64,000 bases of DNA from CAWBQO01 sp963790965. GTDB taxonomy: Bacteria > Bacteroidota > Rhodothermia > Rhodothermales > DASSAV01. Made by a program: the position numbers and the translations under genes. Numbering within the stretch: position 1 is the first letter of the stretch; every line of letters starts with the position of its first letter. Below, piece after piece: positions 55,360-64,000 of the stretch. The notes below the pieces were generated by a model that saw only the letters and a program-made list of their open reading frames with translations, searched no databases and had not been told where the DNA came from. The DNA is taken from assembly GCA_963790965.1 (NCBI GenBank), contig CAWBQO010000001.1, forward strand, positions 124,001 through 188,000, given 5' to 3'.

Positions 55360-56976
55360 TCAGCGTACGATTCGCTCGTAGTAGGGCAGCGTGTCGAGAC
55401 CGACCGCCACCTCCACCTGTCGAGGCCCTTTGACCACGGAGCCGTCCCAAGCCCTCCACCGTCCGGGCGGCACGGTCACGACGCGCGACTGCGCGCCCCG
55501 CTCCAGCACCGGCGCAACGAGCACGTCATCACCGAGCATGAACTGATCGAGGACCTTCGCATATCCCGCATGGGGAAACACGTATTCCATTGGCCGCACA
55601 ATGGGTTCGCCGGAGACGGCGGCTTTCTCTGCCATCGCGACGATTCTGTCTACGAACCGACCGCGCAAAGCTACAGCTGCCTCTACGGCAGCATGATGTT
55701 CGGCATCCAGGATGCGCCAGGGAGCGACGGAGAATTGCATCATGGGCATCAGGGCGGATGCCTGCGCCGAACGCACGACGAGATCCTGATCGATCGTCGA
55801 TGCGCTGAGAAAGGACCCGTATTCACCACCGCCGATCATGTCCGGGCAACTGAATGCGTAACCGCTCAACCCCTGCAACATGATGTGCGGCACGAGCATC
55901 TGCAGATCATCCCAATTGTGCGCCTTGTCGCGTAGCCGTTCGGCAAGGGGCTGCCCGCCCATCTTCCACATGGCGCGGTATTCATTGAGGGGGTACTTCA
56001 GCCCTATCCGCCCGTACAGCTCCGTATGCGCGTTTGCCGACACGGCCTCATTCGCAACAAGGCCCGTGTAATATTCGGCATCGCCACCGTCAAGTTTGAA
56101 GCCGTCAACAGCATAGGTATCAACAAGGAGGTCGAGCTGCGACTGGAACCAGTCCGTCGCCGCCGGGGTGGTGAAGTCGAGCAGCGCACTGGCCCCATTC
56201 CACCAGCGTACTAACGCCGGCTCGCCCGTTGCGTCTTTAAGAAAGGCACCCTCAGCCTGGAGTTTGCGGTATACGTCTGAATCGGGACTTACCCAGGGGC
56301 AGACCCATAACATGACTTTGAACCCCATCTCGTGCAGGCTATCCATCATTGCCTTTGGATCGGGGAACCGGCCGGGATGAAAGTTCCACTTTCCGTAGTC
56401 CTCCTGCCAGTTGTCATCGATCATGAGCACTCCAGGCGGGTAGCCGTTGTCGATAATGGCGCGCGCGTACGCAAGGATGTCGGCCTGATTCTGGTCGTAC
56501 ATCAACTCAATCCACGTGTTGTACTGCGGCGCAGTGAAGAGGAGCCTGTCTGGGAGGGCACCCGTGGGGGGGAAATACTGCCGGGTGGCTGCCAGGTACG
56601 CCTCGCGCAGCGTCTTCCCATGCCGGGAATATGCAACCTTTCCGGCCGCAGGGGTAACGCGAAGGGAGTTATCGCCCATGCTGATCTGAAGCGGTTCCTC
56701 AGACCAGATGACGTGGCCGTAGTTTGAGAGCAGCAGCGGTTGCGCTTGGTTGCCGTACTCGTTGCCTACTTGATTCGCCTCGTACCCGGGCGTCAGCGGC
56801 ATCAAGTCGCCATGGGTAACAATGCCGGACCACCACAGTGTGTCGCTATTCGCCGGAATAACGAGCGTACTGACTTCCTGACCGAAAGAGGCCCCGACCA
56901 CCGCAATGCACGACGCCAGCAGGACGGCCCCTGCTCGGGCGAAGCGCCCGACGTTTGAGGACAATAGGGATAGCAC
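55360..56976 (-). CDS. Glycoside hydrolase family 31 (alpha-glycosidase)
   Basis: A 538-residue exported protein with signal peptide (1-32). The GH31 barrel includes PPGVLMIDDNWQEDYGKWNF, the nucleophile D296 in DGFKLDGGD, and the downstream NWDDLQ block that should hold the acid/base. LQGLSGYAFSCPDMIGGGEY forms the family's late barrel signature. The protein is shorter than typical GH31 alpha-glucosidases, with reduced N- and C-terminal sandwiches. Substrate could be an alpha-glucoside, xyloside or galactoside. It follows a GH109-like gene after a short spacer. Confidence 0.88.
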   Translation of the reverse strand: MLSLLSSNVGRFARAGAVLLASCIAVVGASFGQEVSTLVIPANSDTLWWSGIVTHGDLMPLTPGYEANQVGNEYGNQAQPLLLSNYGHVIWSEEPLQISMGDNSLRVTPAAGKVAYSRHGKTLREAYLAATRQYFPPTGALPDRLLFTAPQYNTWIELMYDQNQADILAYARAIIDNGYPPGVLMIDDNWQEDYGKWNFHPGRFPDPKAMMDSLHEMGFKVMLWVCPWVSPDSDVYRKLQAEGAFLKDATGEPALVRWWNGASALLDFTTPAATDWFQSQLDLLVDTYAVDGFKLDGGDAEYYTGLVANEAVSANAHTELYGRIGLKYPLNEYRAMWKMGGQPLAERLRDKAHNWDDLQMLVPHIMLQGLSGYAFSCPDMIGGGEYGSFLSASTIDQDLVVRSAQASALMPMMQFSVAPWRILDAEHHAAVEAAVALRGRFVDRIVAMAEKAAVSGEPIVRPMEYVFPHAGYAKVLDQFMLGDDVLVAPVLERGAQSRVVTVPPGRWRAWDGSVVKGPRQVEVAVGLDTLPYYERIVR

Positions 56977-56985
56977 AGTCTGTAA

Positions 56986-58404
56986 TTAATATTCGTTATT
57001 AAGGGCAAAAACCGGTTCGCGGCTGATCCAGCGGCCGCGAGTGAAATCAGGGAACGGTTGCAGTGCGCCGCCCATGGCAACGGACTGTTCTGAAAGGGGG
57101 GAGATTGCGCTCCAGGCCGCCGCGTCGTATGCGTCCAGCGGTGTCGGAGCCTGACGTTTAACCGCCTCGACAAAAGCATTGATCACGAAGAAGTCCATGC
57201 CCCCATGACCGGCACCGACCGCGTTCTGTTCATATCGCTGCCACAAGGGGTGGTCGTAGCGGTCGATGTAGGACGCCGCATTCTCCCACTCGTGCGCGGG
57301 ACTCTTACCCTCGATGTAGATCGAATCGTTCACGTCCATCCAGAGGCCGTTGGTGCCCTGCACTTTAAAGCCGAGCGAATATGGCCGTGGTAGGTTCGTA
57401 TCGTGCTGCACGATGATCGTCTCTCCGAGCGCAGTCTCGATCATGGTCGTCACCACGTCACCGAGGGCAAAGCGAACATCGGCGTTCGGATGATCCGGGC
57501 CACCGTGTTTAACGATGTACTCGTTCAGCCCCCGGGTCTTCGATGCCATCGAGGTGAGCGTCAAAAACCGGTTGCCGCGATTGATGTTGACGTACTCGGC
57601 TACCGGGCCGATTCCGTGGGTTGGATAGAGATCGCCGTTGCGCTTTACGGAGTGCTGGGTTCTCCAGCGCGCCTCTGAGAACGCCTTGTCTCCGAACTCA
57701 ACGCCGCCGCCGTAGGGCTGCTCTCCGTTATTGAATTTTACCTCACGCAGGTCATGAAGGTAACCGCATTCGAGGTGGACCAACTCGCCGAAAAGATTCT
57801 GCCTGACCATGTTCAGGATTGCCATCACGTCGCGGCGATAGCAAACGTTCTCGAGGATCATGACTGGCACGCCCGTAGCCTCGTGCGTATCGACAAGATC
57901 CCAGCATTCCTCGATCGTGTTGGCGGCCGAGACTTCAACGCCCGCGTACTTTCCGGCCTTCATCGTGGCAACCGCCATACGGGTGTGCCACAGCCACGGC
58001 GTGGCGATGATGACACCGTCGATGTCGTCCCGAGCGAGGAGTTGATGATATGCGTCCTCGTCGCCTGTGCAAACGGCCGCTTCAGGTCGGCCCGCCTCCC
58101 GGATCATGTTCTGGGCTTCGGCTATAGCCGCCGGGGCAATGTCGCAAATAGCAACCACCTTGGTGTCCTCTCTTCGCAGCGCGAGATCCAGGTGCGAACG
58201 GCCGCGAAGGCCAACACCAATAAAGCCGAGCCGCGCTACGCGGTCATCGCGCTTCTTGAGGATGACCGGGCCGGCTTTCGACGTGGCTGCTGAGGCGCGA
58301 CCGGCTCGAGAGACTGCCGCCACACCGGCACCCATGAGGCCGACCTTCAGGAAGTCGCGCCGGTCGAAAGCGCCTGCTCCGTTCTTTCCGAATCTGTTCT
58401 TCAT
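56986..58404 (-). CDS. GH109-like Gfo/Idh/MocA-family enzyme with Tat signal
   Basis: A 472-residue protein. The N-terminus has a twin-arginine motif (DRRDFLKVG) and a hydrophobic segment to about 40, so export is by Tat with bound cofactor. A Rossmann domain (RLGFIGVGLRGRSHL) binds NAD and the C-terminal domain contains MILENVCYRRDVMAILNMVR, WRTQHSVKRNGDLYPTHGIG and PVAEYVNINRGNRFL, the hallmark of family GH109. GH109 enzymes use NAD in a redox-assisted elimination to cleave alpha-N-acetylgalactosaminides. Actual specificity may be broader. Confidence 0.88.
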   Translation of the reverse strand: MKNRFGKNGAGAFDRRDFLKVGLMGAGVAAVSRAGRASAATSKAGPVILKKRDDRVARLGFIGVGLRGRSHLDLALRREDTKVVAICDIAPAAIAEAQNMIREAGRPEAAVCTGDEDAYHQLLARDDIDGVIIATPWLWHTRMAVATMKAGKYAGVEVSAANTIEECWDLVDTHEATGVPVMILENVCYRRDVMAILNMVRQNLFGELVHLECGYLHDLREVKFNNGEQPYGGGVEFGDKAFSEARWRTQHSVKRNGDLYPTHGIGPVAEYVNINRGNRFLTLTSMASKTRGLNEYIVKHGGPDHPNADVRFALGDVVTTMIETALGETIIVQHDTNLPRPYSLGFKVQGTNGLWMDVNDSIYIEGKSPAHEWENAASYIDRYDHPLWQRYEQNAVGAGHGGMDFFVINAFVEAVKRQAPTPLDAYDAAAWSAISPLSEQSVAMGGALQPFPDFTRGRWISREPVFALNNEY

Positions 58405-58427
58405 CTGAATAGGGACGTCTGTTGCTG

Positions 58428-60122
58428 TCAGGGAATGTAGAGTGCGCTGCGAGTGGTATGAAAGTCTCTCCCGCGAACGGCCACCAAATAGAGGCCGCCC
58501 GGAAGGCCCGCCGGCTCGAAAGAGAATGAATGCCCCTCCCCTGGCACCAGCATTCCATCGAAGAGCGTGGCGACCGCGCGGCCGACTACGTCATAGACGC
58601 GAATACTGATGGGCTGAGCCGTAGATACTTGAACTTCCAGAACGGTGCTGGAGGCAAATGGATTTGGATATGTGGCCGATACCTTGAAATCGCTCGTGGG
58701 CTGCTCACCTTCGGCGGACACGTGCGCGTCGTAGGGCCGGAACCAGATGTTGCCTTCGTAGACGACTTCCGGTGCATCGGACGAGACTACCGCCGCGGTC
58801 AGTAAGCTGTTGTAGCCGTTCTCCGGCTCCCAAACGTTCTGATTGGCGAGGCGTACAGCATAGTCAGCGCGACCGTAGATGGATCGTTCCGGGGCCGGGA
58901 GGTTCAGCAGTACGTCGTATATACCCTCCGGCATATCGGGCGGAATGCCGACCGTGGCCTGTAAATACGTCGTTTCGCCGGGTGCCCAGTACCGGGCGTC
59001 GTCGCTGAGGCGCACCACGTGGCGCTCGCCGGTCTGCTGCTCTCTAAGAACGATCTCGACGGGCCTTCGGTTGAATGGTGCCGAGAACCCGTCATTGGCG
59101 AGTCGAATACCGAATGTGAACGCAGAGCCGGGCTTCACGGCAGCCGGAAGATCGCTATCGATGAGCCGAAAACGATATCCGAGCCGGCGCTTTACCTCAT
59201 CCATGCACCCGCCGGTTTCCCAGCTATTGAGCACTGTTTGATGATAGTCCTGGTTCAGATAGGACCAGTGGAAGGCGGCGAGTTCGTCGAGAGCCGTCGC
59301 GCATTCGGAACGTGGTGGATTTGGGTTGCACGTCTCCCCTCCCATTGTAGTATAACGGGAGTCTGCCGCGAGGTACGGCTTATCGGACGGACTGTTGTAC
59401 GTACCATAGTCCGTGCTGCTGGCAAGAAAACAGTCATTATGATGACCTGTGCGAGCATAGTTCGAACCGTCGTACGCTTCTTCAGGCGCAATGGGCGTGT
59501 TTCGCCCGTAGATGGCCTTCTTGTAACCCGGGGTGCGCACCTGAACCATGCGCTGCGAGGGTAGCACGGAAAGCCATTTCTGCAGTACGGCCCTGCGGCC
59601 TGCCGTCGTATTGAGGTTGTTCGACGAGTAGTACCACTCGCCCCATGCTCCAATGAACCCGGCCTCAGCGGCGGCAATTACGTCAAGATTATCCTCAAGA
59701 ATAGGCTTGAGTTGATCAAGGTGGGTTTCGATAGTTTGGAGCGGCGCATCGGCTTCGTTCTCACTGCTGCTGTAGGCAAAGCGCAGGATGGCCTTCATTC
59801 CCACTTCCCGAAGCAAGTCCATGTCCCGCTGAATGAGCGTGAGTTGCGCCTCGCTGAGCGGCGTTGCCCGAAACTTCTTCAGATAGTAGATCCGAAGGAT
59901 GAGCGACACATCGTTCTGTTTAAGCTGCTGGAGTTGCGATCGTGATAGCGCGCTATACTCCGTCTGCGCCGACTGGTGGGCGTAAAAGCCTCGCTCCGGG
60001 TTAAAGAGGATCTCGTCCGAGGCGGCATAGGTAGTATGAACCGGCTGAGCGCGAGCAGCGGGAATAGGCGCCGCCACAGAGGCTGCGAGAGACAGAAGAA
60101 AGACGGCCCGCATTATGCTCAT
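58428..60122 (-). CDS. DUF4874/DUF4832 protein with T9SS sorting domain
   Basis: A 564-residue exported protein with signal peptide (1-25, ending PAARAQ). A DUF4874 domain (EILFNPERGFYAHQSA, ILRIYYLKKFRATPLSE) is followed by DUF4832 (GFIGAWGEWYYSSNN, HNDCFLASSTDYGTY). The fold is that of a TIM-barrel glycosidase-like protein with a conserved Glu in GEWYYS. A T9SS type A module starts at TYPNPFASS. Activity is unknown. It lies between an amidohydrolase and the GH109-like gene, so it is probably a secreted member of the same pathway. Confidence 0.85.
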   Translation of the reverse strand: MSIMRAVFLLSLAASVAAPIPAARAQPVHTTYAASDEILFNPERGFYAHQSAQTEYSALSRSQLQQLKQNDVSLILRIYYLKKFRATPLSEAQLTLIQRDMDLLREVGMKAILRFAYSSSENEADAPLQTIETHLDQLKPILEDNLDVIAAAEAGFIGAWGEWYYSSNNLNTTAGRRAVLQKWLSVLPSQRMVQVRTPGYKKAIYGRNTPIAPEEAYDGSNYARTGHHNDCFLASSTDYGTYNSPSDKPYLAADSRYTTMGGETCNPNPPRSECATALDELAAFHWSYLNQDYHQTVLNSWETGGCMDEVKRRLGYRFRLIDSDLPAAVKPGSAFTFGIRLANDGFSAPFNRRPVEIVLREQQTGERHVVRLSDDARYWAPGETTYLQATVGIPPDMPEGIYDVLLNLPAPERSIYGRADYAVRLANQNVWEPENGYNSLLTAAVVSSDAPEVVYEGNIWFRPYDAHVSAEGEQPTSDFKVSATYPNPFASSTVLEVQVSTAQPISIRVYDVVGRAVATLFDGMLVPGEGHSFSFEPAGLPGGLYLVAVRGRDFHTTRSALYIP

Positions 60123-60209
60123 GTTTTTCGAGTCGTTCTCGTTACAAGTTGGTGTCTGGACGGTCTCTGGCGCGCCGCGTCGAAAAGACGCCGAAGGGTG
60201 CGCAGAAGG

Positions 60210-61202
60210 CTATAGATGCAAAAGTCGCCTCGCGTTTCCGGCGTAAACCGCCTCCAGCGTGTGCTGCGGCAGGTTCAGGCCCTCGACGTGAAGAGGAACA
60301 AGCAGTTTGTCGGCGATACTGATCGTATCACTTCCGGCGAGATAATTCCAGTGCGTTTCCAGCAGAGCGCGGTAGGAAGCCTCCTCCTCTTTCATCTCCG
60401 TGGAGGTAAGCACTGCGGCCGGTTTATCCCAGATCACGTCGGTTCCGTACAAGATCCGGTCGGCATACTTGAGAAGGAAGGAGCGAACCGCCTCGCGAGG
60501 TTGGATGAGAAGATCGCCGAATCGCTCCGCCGTGTCGACGTAGAAGTTCGGAAAGCGGTCCAGCCGCTCAGCCACCGCTTGTACGTCGTGTTCCATGCTG
60601 CCGAGATGAGCGCCAATGATGGTCAGACCGGGGTTTCGCTCTACCCATCGGTCGCGCGCATCGATCAGCGCGTCCCAGGACGGCTCTTCCGGATGATGAT
60701 AGAGGTGATACTGCGGATGGGTACTGTAGTAGGCATAGTGCGGACTCTTCTTGTCGAGCGGAAGCCACGCCGCGCGTGGTTCGGCAATGTGGGCAAGGAC
60801 GGGTATTCCGCGTTCGGCCAGAAAATCCCAGACGGGCCGGAAGCGATCATCATCGATCATCAGGTACGCCCCGGACCGGTCGCGAAGGTCGAGGCCGATG
60901 TCCTTCCAAACCTTTACCATCACCGCCCCTAAGTCAATGTCTCGCTGCAAATCAGCGACGACGCGGTCTGCGAAGTCCGCTCTTTCGATAGACTCGGCGT
61001 CGAAAGACGTGCAGAGAAAGAACCGCCCTGGGTGTCGGTCGCGCTGCGCGAGCATGGCAAGCCAGCGCCGGTCCATCGAATCGTCGAAGATCTTCTTACC
61101 GGTGATGTTAACGATTCCCACCTTCATCTGCCATTCGTCCAGCAACGGAATCATGAACGGCCGATCGTAGAAGAGGTGCGTATGAAAATCAATGCGCTCC
61201 AT
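60210..61202 (-). CDS. Amidohydrolase (Amidohydro_2 family)
   Basis: A 330-residue TIM-barrel metal hydrolase. The HTH metal motif is at MERIDFHTHLFYD, with VLAHIAEPRAAW, IIGAHLGSMEHDV and the late Asp in ILYGTDVIWD. Amidohydro_2 enzymes hydrolyse or decarboxylate carboxylic acids, lactones or sugar acids. No signal peptide is present, so it is cytoplasmic. The ATG at 61202 lies 14 nt inside the symporter gene, giving translational coupling. It probably acts on the transported substrate. Confidence 0.87.
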   Translation of the reverse strand: MERIDFHTHLFYDRPFMIPLLDEWQMKVGIVNITGKKIFDDSMDRRWLAMLAQRDRHPGRFFLCTSFDAESIERADFADRVVADLQRDIDLGAVMVKVWKDIGLDLRDRSGAYLMIDDDRFRPVWDFLAERGIPVLAHIAEPRAAWLPLDKKSPHYAYYSTHPQYHLYHHPEEPSWDALIDARDRWVERNPGLTIIGAHLGSMEHDVQAVAERLDRFPNFYVDTAERFGDLLIQPREAVRSFLLKYADRILYGTDVIWDKPAAVLTSTEMKEEEASYRALLETHWNYLAGSDTISIADKLLVPLHVEGLNLPQHTLEAVYAGNARRLLHL

Positions 61203-63003
61203 GTCGTTGTTCGTTGTGCTGCCCGGAGGCGGCCAGTCTGGGCCAGAGGACAACAAGCCCGATGATGCCCGCGGAAGCAATGACCGCGCAAAGAATGGCT
61301 TTGGCCCACATTCCGTAGATGAGGAACCCCGTGGCAAACAGGGTGCTGTAAATGGCAGCGGTGCCAAGCGCAGCAGCAGCGAGTCCCTCCGGGAGCCGGG
61401 TTGGCGTGCCATCCTCAACCACGTCGCCCTGCAGACGTGCCCGTTCGATGACGGCACGCCAACCCGGACCACCGGGCTGAATCTTCCGATAGAATGATCG
61501 TAGTACTTCTTCCGATGTCGGGCGGGTAACCAGCGTAGAGACAACCCACGCAAGGGTTGTGAGTCCTACACCAATAATCAGCCGTTGCCAAGTCTCAAGG
61601 CCGTGGCCGCCCACGAACTGAAAGAAGACAGCGATGATAAAGGACACGACCATCGCTACGATCTCCGCAACAGCGTTGATGCGCCACCAAAACCATCGAA
61701 GGAGCATGAGCAGCCCCGTCCCTGCGCCGATCTGAAGCAGAATCTCGAACATCTGGAGCGCATTTTCCAGCACGAGCGCGAGCGCGCACGCCGTTACCAT
61801 CAAGAGCACGGTGGAAAGGCGGCCGACCCAGACAAGCCGGCTCTCACTCGCGTCCGGACGGACGAAGCGCTGATAAATGTCGTTTACAATAATTGACGAG
61901 CCCCAGTTGACCTGGGTGGACATGGTCGACATGTAGGCTGCTGCAAGGGAGGTAACCACTAATCCAAGCAGCCCGGCAGGAAGGTAGGTAAGCATCGCCG
62001 GATAGGCGAGATCGTTCCGGACGACGTGCTCCGGAAGGTTTGGGAACCGCGCATGAATTGAGGCGAGATCGGGAAAGACGATCAGAGACGCGAGTGCGAT
62101 CAGAATCCAGGGCCAGGGCCGTAAAGCGTAATGTGCAGCGTTGAACAGGAGCGTTGCGGAAACCGCGTTGCGCTCGTCCTTGGCCGAGAGCATACGTTGT
62201 ACGATGTATCCACCTCCTCCCGGTTCGGCACCGGGATAATATGCCGCCCACCATTGAACGGCGATCGGGATGATGAACATGGGAACCAGTATGTCCCAGC
62301 CCATGGTGTCCAGCGATGGCAGAAAATGCATTCTTAGCTGCACCTCTGGATCTGCGAGCATTTGGTGCAGGCCGCCAACCTCTGGGAGATTGAGGATGTA
62401 GATGGCAGCGAAAACGGAACCGAACATCGCTATTGCGAACTGAAAAAGATCCGTCAGCAGGACACCTGTCAGGCCACCGAGTGCACTATAGATCACGGTT
62501 ACCGTCGCGGCGACGACGACAGTCTGAAGCGGCGTCAGGCCCAGCATCACCCCGCCGATCTTAATCGCAGCAAGGGTCACCGAGGCCATAATGATGATAT
62601 TGAAGAAAATGCCGAGATAGGCAGCCCGAAAGCCCCGGAGAAAGGCAGCCGGTTTCCCGGAATAGCGGATTTCGTAGAACTCGATGTCCGTGAGCACGTC
62701 GGAGCGACGCCAGAGCCTCGCGTAGAGGAACACGGTCAGCATGCCGGTCAGGAGGAATGCCCACCATGACCAGTTGCCGACGGCTCCGTTGGTGCGCACC
62801 AGGTCGGTCACGAGGTTAGGCGTGTCCGTAGAAAAAGTCGTAGCGACCATGGAGATGCCAAGGAGCCACCATGGCATGTTCCGGTTTCCCAGAAAGTAAG
62901 AACTGAAGCTCTTGCCGGCTGACCGCGAAACGGCTACACCGATGAGCAGGGAGACGACGAAGAACGTCCCCATGATCACCCAGTCGATTGTCGTTAGATG
63001 CAT
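61189..63003 (-). CDS. Sodium:solute symporter (SSS family)
   Basis: An inner-membrane sodium-coupled symporter of 604 residues with about 13-14 helices. The N-terminal DWVIMGTFFVVSLLIGVAVS and the core SFSSYFLGNRNMPWWLLGIS are typical of the SSS family, as is the TLAWVVSTLVTRPTSEEVL C-terminal part. Substrates are sugars, sugar acids or related organics. It overlaps the downstream amidohydrolase. A 43-nt spacer separates it from the upstream partial gene, suggesting one operon. Confidence 0.93.
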   Translation of the reverse strand: MHLTTIDWVIMGTFFVVSLLIGVAVSRSAGKSFSSYFLGNRNMPWWLLGISMVATTFSTDTPNLVTDLVRTNGAVGNWSWWAFLLTGMLTVFLYARLWRRSDVLTDIEFYEIRYSGKPAAFLRGFRAAYLGIFFNIIIMASVTLAAIKIGGVMLGLTPLQTVVVAATVTVIYSALGGLTGVLLTDLFQFAIAMFGSVFAAIYILNLPEVGGLHQMLADPEVQLRMHFLPSLDTMGWDILVPMFIIPIAVQWWAAYYPGAEPGGGGYIVQRMLSAKDERNAVSATLLFNAAHYALRPWPWILIALASLIVFPDLASIHARFPNLPEHVVRNDLAYPAMLTYLPAGLLGLVVTSLAAAYMSTMSTQVNWGSSIIVNDIYQRFVRPDASESRLVWVGRLSTVLLMVTACALALVLENALQMFEILLQIGAGTGLLMLLRWFWWRINAVAEIVAMVVSFIIAVFFQFVGGHGLETWQRLIIGVGLTTLAWVVSTLVTRPTSEEVLRSFYRKIQPGGPGWRAVIERARLQGDVVEDGTPTRLPEGLAAAALGTAAIYSTLFATGFLIYGMWAKAILCAVIASAGIIGLVVLWPRLAASGQHNEQRHGAH

Positions 63004-63046
63004 TCTCCCTCTATAAATCCGTAGCGTGCCAGGTGGAACGGTATTG

Positions 63047-64000
63047 TCAATCGCGTCTGGTGAGGCGATACGCCTGTGTGGTGGCGGGTTCGATGTGCCC
63101 GCGCCACGTGAGCGTCGCGCCGTCCAGTGATGCCGTCACAGGTTGATTCTCGATGAGCCGGGTCAAATCAGCGCGGCTCCATCCCAGCGTATTCAGATCG
63201 AGCGTCACCTGGAATTCGGTAGGGCCGGCGTTGCTGAAGTTGCGCAGAGTGAAATAGATAGGTCCTTCACCATTCCCAAACCGCTCCAGCCCGAGCGTAG
63301 CCGGCGACACGCGGGCGAGCGTCACGGGCTGCCATCCTGCGGATGCCACCTCGCGTATGACGGGAACGTACTTCTTGAAGAAGGGCCGACCGATGTTATA
63401 GTGGAACGGACTGTTCCAGTATGGGTCGTCGGAGGCGTTCTCGCTGAAAAAGGACGGATGGAAACCGTAAAAAAGGGCCTCCTCAAAATACCGCGTGTAG
63501 CCCGGATAGGGTGCCTCAACAAAGGGCGGGCTATAAAGCCCTGTGTTTAGGAGCAGCACGATCGGCTTGGTTCCCGCCAAAGCCCGCCGGAAGTGCCACT
63601 TGCGGACGCGAGTGGTGTCGCGCTGAGTATAGTCGATTTCGGACCCGAACAGGTCCATTAAGCCGGCTGTAAACGGAATCCACTCAAATCCATTGCCCAT
63701 AGTTAAGAGGCCGGCCGAGTGCAGTGTATCGGCCACATACCGGCCGAACTCGTACTCAGATGCGTAATTCCAGATGGCAGGGCGAGGCTCCTCCAATGAG
63801 GCGCTGAACGTGAGAGGATAGTCGGCCGTCTCAAAGTGTTCCGTGCGGTAGTTGAGATCGTACATCCACTTAAACTCCCACGAGTCAAAGTAGACGCCGC
63901 TATGGCCGTTTCTGACGGCGGGCCTGACCACGTCATCAAGGGCGTACCGCACTCCTTCCCTCCGCGCAAGCTCGGGGTCGGGGTTGAGCGTGTAACTGAC
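63047..64000 (-). CDS. Glycosidase-like protein, C-terminal part (5' end outside window)
   Basis: The 317 visible codons stay open to the window edge, so the gene starts beyond 64000. Visible blocks HSGVYFDSWEFKWMYDLNYR, YASEYEFGRYVADTLHSAGL and GFHPSFFSENASDDPYW suggest a TIM-barrel glycosidase-like domain with acidic clusters (YFDSWE). The end (ITFTLRNFSN then TLDLNTLGW) looks like a beta-sandwich. No family was recognised. It is the first gene seen of the minus-strand operon with symporter, amidohydrolase and GH109/GH31 genes. Confidence 0.7.
   Translation of the reverse strand, partial: VSYTLNPDPELARREGVRYALDDVVRPAVRNGHSGVYFDSWEFKWMYDLNYRTEHFETADYPLTFSASLEEPRPAIWNYASEYEFGRYVADTLHSAGLLTMGNGFEWIPFTAGLMDLFGSEIDYTQRDTTRVRKWHFRRALAGTKPIVLLLNTGLYSPPFVEAPYPGYTRYFEEALFYGFHPSFFSENASDDPYWNSPFHYNIGRPFFKKYVPVIREVASAGWQPVTLARVSPATLGLERFGNGEGPIYFTLRNFSNAGPTEFQVTLDLNTLGWSRADLTRLIENQPVTASLDGATLTWRGHIEPATTQAYRLTRRD

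Overview
The window is high-GC bacterial DNA whose exported proteins repeatedly end in a YPNPF-type C-terminal sorting module (type IX secretion, type A). It also carries SusC/TonB receptors, a hybrid two-component sensor and several glycan-degrading enzymes. This points to a Bacteroidota-like organism, most plausibly of the Rhodothermia/Salinibacter-Rhodothermus branch given the GC content and the use of TRAP and SSS transporters beside Sus-type ones. No rRNA or tRNA gene was recognised.

Region A (1-9147, + strand) is a coherent alginate catabolic operon. It encodes a secreted PL6 lyase (5' end cut by the window edge), a PL17 exo-oligoalginate lyase, an SDR reductase likely to be the DEH reductase, a KdgF-type cupin, a complete TRAP transporter (DctP, DctQ, DctM) and a FadR/GntR regulator. 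Polymer is cut outside, unsaturated monomers are opened by KdgF and reduced by the SDR, and acidic sugars enter by TRAP.

Region B (about 9317-20536) is an accessory island bracketed by a 22-bp exact direct repeat. It holds an hsdM relic, an intact heavy-metal RND operon (small Cys-containing exported protein, CzcC-like, CzcB-like, CzcA-like, and a divergent P-II protein), a Ca2+/Na+ exchanger scrap, broken phage-structural genes, a solitary type I-E CRISPR-like repeat and a DUF4041 pseudogene.

Region C (20708-34863, - strand) is a second polysaccharide locus. In transcription order it encodes a GntR-LacI-type regulator, a DUF4861-GH88 fusion, a GH2 enzyme, a TonB-dependent receptor without SusD, two T9SS beta-helix proteins of unassigned activity and a lipoprotein alginate-lyase-fold enzyme. 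The GH88 implies a lyase-generated unsaturated uronide.

Region D (34.9-48.7 kb) is decaying. It contains a hybrid two-component sensor with two frameshifts and an internal deletion, a SusC receptor that stops early with no SusD, a repeat-rich gap with strong palindromes, an FG-GAP pseudogene, an intact BNR_4 propeller lipoprotein and a large GH2 beta-galactosidase broken by several frameshifts and a stop.

Region E (48.9-55.2 kb) carries a SpoIIAA/STAS-like protein, a MacAB-type ABC exporter (ATPase, permease, adaptor), a gap with gene fossils, and class I fructose-1,6-bisphosphatase.

Region F (55.4-64.0 kb, - strand) is a third catabolic cluster: a partial exported protein at the window edge, an SSS sodium symporter, an amidohydrolase, a DUF4874/DUF4832 T9SS protein, a GH109-like oxidoreductase-fold enzyme with a Tat signal, and a GH31 glycosidase.
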